Shown: positions 33,732-37,114 of the stretch, piece by piece
How positions within the stretch are numbered: the first letter of the stretch is position 1
How the letters are laid out: every line of letters starts with the position of its first letter
Origin: Verrucomicrobiota bacterium
GTDB taxonomy: Bacteria; Verrucomicrobiota; Verrucomicrobiia; Limisphaerales; UBA9464
Assembly (NCBI GenBank): GCA_947471985.1
Contig: CANIZL010000069.1
Coordinates: forward strand, 1-37,114
Reading direction: 5' to 3'
Length of the DNA stretch: 37,114 bases
Made by a program: the position numbers and the translations under genes
Notes under the pieces: generated by a model
Seen by the model: only the letters and a program-made list of their open reading frames with translations
What the model was told of the DNA's origin: nothing
Databases searched by the model: none

Positions 33732-35249
33732 TCAATCCAGCACATCGGTCACCTGCCACCCGGCCGCTGAAAGGCTGAGCCGGGCGGCGGCACCCGCCGC
33801 GGTCTCCACGGCCCAATCCTCGCGCGCCCACGCCCCGGCATCCCACCATTGGCCGGAAGCGCGCCAGGGGCCCAACGTGATCTTCAAACGCCCGGCCACC
33901 ACCGCGCACCGCACCGCCAGCGGTGCTCCCCCGTTGGTGTCCACTTGAGCCGTCGGAGCCGGTCGCAGCCGCCGCCACGGCACCGGTTGCAGCAACGCGG
34001 GCCGGGGTGGCGTCGGGGCCGGTGGTTGATCGAAGTCGGGACGTTCCAATCGGAAGGCATCCCGTTGATGCCCGGACACGCGCACCGGCGTGCCCACCCG
34101 ACCGGGCCCCAGCAAGGCCTCCAACCGTCCCAAGGTTTCCTGCCATTGCGACGGATCCCGCAACCCGGCCTGAAACAGCTGGAACTGCCGCACCACCGCC
34201 CGCCCCGGCTGCACCGTCAGGGCCAACCCCGTCACCGCCGCGTCCGTGCGCACCGATTCCAGGTGCGTGTGCCACATCCGGAACAACACATCCGCGTCCC
34301 GCGTGGGCTCCGGCACGTTCAGGTGGCGGACCAGCGGATCGCCGGATTCCAGGCGCAATTCCAGACGCATCCCGCCCACGACCAAGCCCGTCGGAGCCAG
34401 CCGCCGCACCAGTTGATCGAGAAAACGGCGCAACAGAAACAACACGGATTCCAAGGTATCCACGGGTTCCTCGAACTCATGCGCCTCCGCATAACGCTCC
34501 ACCGGTTTCAACGGCCGCAAAGGCCGCGTGCTGGTGACCTCCGCCGCGGCAAACAATCCCAGCGCCTCCAACCCCAGTCGATCCGCCACCGCTGCCAGCC
34601 CAAGTTTCCGCAACTCGCCGACCGTCCGCACACCCCACATTTCGAGGATCGAGGCCACAGCTGGTGAGGGTTCCAAAACCGTCACCGGCAGCGCCGCCAC
34701 CCAGGCGGTGGAATCCAACACCACCTGAACGCCCGGATGAACACACCCAACAACGCCGGCACCCGGGCCACCCGGTGTCCCCCACCGGGCCGCGTGGCGG
34801 GCCAGGTTGGGAGTTAGCCCGAGGCCAAGTTGGGCGTGCAATTCCAGCCCCCGCAGCGCCGCCCGCAGGCGTTCCCCCCACTGCCGCAAGGCTCCTTCAT
34901 CCGCGCCCTTCAACGCCGCCAGCGCCCGCAAATCCAGCGTCCAACACCCCGGCGCCGTGGCTTCAATCGTCGGGGAAAAGGCAAAGGCGCACTGGGCCAC
35001 GGCTTCCTCCGCCACAGTCTCGCGCTCCACGGAACGGGGACGAATCTGCACGGCGCCACAGCGGGCCTGCGCCTGGGTGGAGGTAAGCCCCGGGGTGATC
35101 CCCTGCGCCCGCGCCGTCGCCGTCGCTGCACACACCCGGACCGGGGTGCGGTCCGGATCCACCAGCGCCACCGGCACCGCCCACAACTCCGCGCACCCGC
35201 GCAGCGCCGCCTGCAGCGGAAATTCCGGGAGAAAAATGACAGCAAACAT
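33732..35249 (-). CDS. imuB: ImuB-like Y-family polymerase homologue
   Basis: The 505-residue protein is a Y-family polymerase homologue of the ImuB type. Its N-terminus has FLPEFPLQAAL in place of the DxDAFFA metal-binding motif, and FSPTIEATAPGCWTLDL replaces the catalytic SxDE. This loss of catalytic residues is characteristic of ImuB, which bridges the beta clamp and DnaE2 in SOS-type mutagenesis. Thumb and little-finger-like parts follow (ILEMWGVRTVGELRKLGLAA, about 215-234; VERYAEAHEFEEPVDTLES). The C-terminal 110 residues are Pro-rich. The gene starts 29 bp after the imuA stop on the same strand, so they form an operon. No dnaE2 gene follows; a gene on the other strand does. Confidence 0.85.
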   Translation of the reverse strand: MFAVIFLPEFPLQAALRGCAELWAVPVALVDPDRTPVRVCAATATARAQGITPGLTSTQAQARCGAVQIRPRSVERETVAEEAVAQCAFAFSPTIEATAPGCWTLDLRALAALKGADEGALRQWGERLRAALRGLELHAQLGLGLTPNLARHAARWGTPGGPGAGVVGCVHPGVQVVLDSTAWVAALPVTVLEPSPAVASILEMWGVRTVGELRKLGLAAVADRLGLEALGLFAAAEVTSTRPLRPLKPVERYAEAHEFEEPVDTLESVLFLLRRFLDQLVRRLAPTGLVVGGMRLELRLESGDPLVRHLNVPEPTRDADVLFRMWHTHLESVRTDAAVTGLALTVQPGRAVVRQFQLFQAGLRDPSQWQETLGRLEALLGPGRVGTPVRVSGHQRDAFRLERPDFDQPPAPTPPRPALLQPVPWRRLRPAPTAQVDTNGGAPLAVRCAVVAGRLKITLGPWRASGQWWDAGAWAREDWAVETAAGAAARLSLSAAGWQVTDVLD

Positions 35250-35278
35250 GACCGGATGAAGCTCGCTTCCGCCGGCAC

Positions 35279-36010
35279 TTACCCGGCCAAGGCCCAGCGC
35301 TCACCCAATGGAGCGGCCAACTCCGAAGTAGCCGCGGCTTCTCCCCCGCCACGACCACTCATCTCGCGCAGCACGGTGAACTCGAGGTCCGCCAGCACTT
35401 CCCCGGGCGAACGTTGGGCATCTCCGACCCCCAGCGGTGCGGATCGGCCCGAGGCGACCTGCACCCGCCGCGCCGCGCCTCCCACCGTGGGCCGCGGCGT
35501 CACCACCAGCAGCGTGGTTCGGTTTTGCTCGCGCAACCGGTCAAACCGCGGCCACACGGCGCCGGAGACTCGCCGCCATTCCGCCGCCGGATTCAATTGA
35601 AGATCCAGGATCAACAGCGGGAAATTCCGATCACGCAGCAACAGATCCGCCGCCGCCAGCGCCTCGCCCACCGTCCGGCAGCGCACCCATAAAAGCCGGG
35701 CCAGCTCACCCACTTCCAACGCATCGACATCCAAACTGTCCGCCCCGTCGATCAGGGCCACCAACCGGCCATCCGCCGCCGCCCGCCGCAGTACCGCGTG
35801 GATCACCTGGGCCGAACCCGCCCCGGCTCCCGCACCGACGAGTTCCGTGATTTCCCCCTGGGGCAGGCCACCGCCCAGAGCCAGATCCAACCGACGCACC
35901 CCCGTCGGCACCACCGCGGCAGGCGCCCGCACGGCAAAACCCGTCCGCGAACGCGGCAACCGCTCCGCGAGCAGTTGCCGCACCTGTTGAATCGAAACTG
36001 GATCACCCAT
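35279..36010 (-). CDS. imuA: ImuA-like RecA-fold protein
   Basis: This 243-residue protein resembles ImuA/SulA-like proteins encoded before imuB. The RecA-like start TGVRRLDLALGGGLPQGEITELVG (about 36-59) is followed by a P-loop region GAGAGAGSAQ, which departs from GxxxxGK[ST] because the K-S/T is replaced by S-A. It also has LIDGADSLDVDALEVGELARLLWVR and NFPLLILDLQLNPAAEWRR. ImuA acts with ImuB and DnaE2 in mutagenic repair; its biochemical role is poorly known. A palindrome about 90 bp upstream is a possible regulatory site, but I see no clear LexA box. Its ATG is at 36010. Confidence 0.82.
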   Translation of the reverse strand: MGDPVSIQQVRQLLAERLPRSRTGFAVRAPAAVVPTGVRRLDLALGGGLPQGEITELVGAGAGAGSAQVIHAVLRRAAADGRLVALIDGADSLDVDALEVGELARLLWVRCRTVGEALAAADLLLRDRNFPLLILDLQLNPAAEWRRVSGAVWPRFDRLREQNRTTLLVVTPRPTVGGAARRVQVASGRSAPLGVGDAQRSPGEVLADLEFTVLREMSGRGGGEAAATSELAAPLGERWALAG

Positions 36011-36097
36011 AAACCACCGCGGCCCGCCGCACCCGCCACCCTACGGCAACGAACCCGCACCGGAACCCGGATGTGTCCTGAGTTATTCACCAACCGG

Positions 36098-36116
36098 TCG
36101 GTCATTGGCTGACCGA
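36098..36116. promoter_or_regulatory. Palindrome in the imuA/GH30 divergent region
   Basis: TCGGTCA and TGACCGA form a perfect 7-bp inverted repeat around TTGGC. It lies 87 bp from the imuA start and 96 bp from the GH30 start. It could be an operator for either gene; it does not look like a known LexA box. Its half GGTCAnnnnnTGACC resembles many dimeric regulator sites. Confidence 0.4.
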
Positions 36117-36212
36117 TCCGATCGAAATCACTCGCCTTTTCACCAACGGGAACCCCATACCCCTGTCACGGTCGCCCTTGTCGACACCACGCTCACTCGT
36201 GATGCTGCCCGC

Positions 36213-37114
36213 ATGATACACCGGCTGGGATTTTGGATGGCCTGCACGTGGCTGGCGCTGGGGACCGGCGGATGGGCCGCCGATTCCGTGCGGGTCTGGC
36301 TGACCACTGCGGACCGACGCCTGGAGCTTCAGGAACAAGCTCCGCTCGCGTTGAACACCCCAGCGCCGTCCACGGCCAGCCACATCACGGTGGATCCCTC
36401 CGTGACCTTTCAAACGATGTTCGGCCTCGGGGCGTCCCTCGAACATTCCACCTGTTCCAACCTGATCCGCCTCCCGGCCGCCGAACGGGCCCGCGTCATG
36501 GAGCGTTTGGTGGATCCCCGCCGGGGCATCGGTATGAACCTCATGCGGGTCAGCATCGGCACGTCCGATTTCACCGGGGAACCCTGGTATTCCTATGACG
36601 ACCTGCCCCCGGGCCAGACCGATCCGAAACTGAAACACTTCTCCATCGCCCGGGATCGCGATTACATCCTACCCTGCCTCCAACTGGCCCGACGGAAAAA
36701 CCCCGAGCTGCGATTCTTCGCCTCGCCGTGGAGTCCCCCCGGCTGGATGAAGACCACCGGCAACATGATCGGTGGCGAACTGAAGCGGGAATGGTATCCG
36801 GCTTACGCGAACTATTTCGTGAAGTTCCTGCGGGCCTACGAGCGGGCGGGAATTCATATCCATGCGGTCACCGTACAGAACGAGCCCGGCGTGGATCGGG
36901 CCCGGGAGAAGGACCCCAAGTGGTTCTATCCCTCGTGCCACTGGACCGGCGAACAGGAGCGCGACTTCATCCGGGACCACCTCGGACCGGCCCTGCGGCG
37001 GGCGGGACTGAAAACGGAGATCTGGTGCTACGACCACAACTATAACGTGGAGCCCAAGGGCGAATCCGCCGGGCTCGGCCACCCGCGCACCATCCTGCAG
37101 GATCCCGCCGCGGC
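36213..37114 (+). CDS. GH30-family glycosidase (partial, runs off the window)
   Basis: An open frame of 300 codons starts at the ATG at 36213 and is still open at base 37114, so the C-terminus is missing. A signal peptide is seen (hydrophobic FWMACTWLALGTG, cleavage near GGWAAD). The chain has the landmarks of glycoside hydrolase family 30 (glucosylceramidase/xylanase type): FQTMFGLGASLEHST, GIGMNLMRVSIGTSDF, FFASPWSPPGWMKTTG and HAVTVQNEPGVDR, in which E224 is the acid/base residue. The nucleophile glutamate would be beyond the edge. It would cut beta-linked glucose, xylose or related chains outside the cytoplasm. It is divergent from imuA and lies near xylA, which fits carbohydrate use. Confidence 0.88.
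   Translation, partial: MIHRLGFWMACTWLALGTGGWAADSVRVWLTTADRRLELQEQAPLALNTPAPSTASHITVDPSVTFQTMFGLGASLEHSTCSNLIRLPAAERARVMERLVDPRRGIGMNLMRVSIGTSDFTGEPWYSYDDLPPGQTDPKLKHFSIARDRDYILPCLQLARRKNPELRFFASPWSPPGWMKTTGNMIGGELKREWYPAYANYFVKFLRAYERAGIHIHAVTVQNEPGVDRAREKDPKWFYPSCHWTGEQERDFIRDHLGPALRRAGLKTEIWCYDHNYNVEPKGESAGLGHPRTILQDPAA

Noticed and set aside
29980-34275. A 1431-codon open frame on the minus strand spanning the radical SAM gene and going on antisense to the monooxygenase-like gene and across part of imuB.
   Set aside because: Only the first 1.6 kb (29980-31590) has homology; the remainder is a stop-free shadow caused by high GC and codon bias, running antisense to a well-supported gene.
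36011-36130. A LexA (SOS) box before imuA.
   Set aside because: No TGTTC-N4-GAACA-like or GAAC-N4-GTTC-like site is present; only a different palindrome at 36098-36116, which is reported without a regulator name.

Overview
The window is GC-rich, densely coded and arranged in short operons on both strands. The gene content suggests a free-living, heterotrophic Gram-negative bacterium of the Verrucomicrobiota, probably the Limisphaerales/Pedosphaera side. The supporting signs are a prepilin-like H-X-DG protein, a secreted CotH/EF-hand protein, a twin-arginine Gfo/Idh/MocA oxidoreductase, an exosortase-associated CAAX protease and weak Shine-Dalgarno signals. The phylum is an inference; there is no rRNA or other marker that fixes it. 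I saw no tRNA, rRNA, cas genes, integrase or intact transposase.

Layout. 1-3510 (+): the tail of a Fis-type regulator, a CAAX-like membrane protease, a pseudouridine synthase fused to an RNA methyltransferase, and a DMT-type permease. 3535-5286 (-): proS. 5388-6746 (+): a secreted sugar-type oxidoreductase. 6787-11421 (-): accD, then a LolA-like exported protein, a DUF6941-like protein and a CotH/EF-hand protein; a pair of 37-bp direct repeats lies just after accD. 11586-13592 (+): acetyl-CoA synthetase, divergent from accD. 13680-16737 (-): a peroxiredoxin, then a vitamin-K-dependent-carboxylase-like membrane protein. 17063-18464 (+): a glycerophosphodiester phosphodiesterase and a decayed GIY-YIG protein. 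18619-22113 (+): a three-gene DevBCA-type exporter whose ATPase carries a C-terminal GAF domain. 22134-24533 (-): a polysaccharide deacetylase fused to a CehA/McbA-like domain. 24652-26433 (+): a YggS-type PLP protein and a LysR regulator. 26434-27663: gene-poor junction with REP-like repeats. 27664-28980 (-): xylA. 29248-29964 (+): prepilin-like protein. 29980-31590 (-): B12-binding/radical SAM protein. 31726-33669 (+): redoxin/cytochrome c/copper monooxygenase-like protein. 33732-36010 (-): imuA-imuB. 36213-end (+): a GH30 glycosidase cut by the window edge.

How the parts may work together. accD and acs face away from each other across about 160 bp, placing acetyl-CoA formation beside its carboxylation for fatty acid synthesis. 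xylA, the GH30 enzyme, the deacetylase and the oxidoreductase fit a saccharolytic lifestyle. The exporter operon is tightly coupled: GTGA overlap between the first two genes and one base between the second and third. The GAF domain on its ATPase contains the complete NK-Xn-F-X3-DE signature of cyclic-nucleotide-binding GAF domains, so export may be gated by a second messenger; this is the most interesting system here. A second notable signal is a shared 33-bp palindrome-containing element upstream of yggS (inside its divergent promoter region) and again directly upstream of the LysR gene, which suggests a small regulon.
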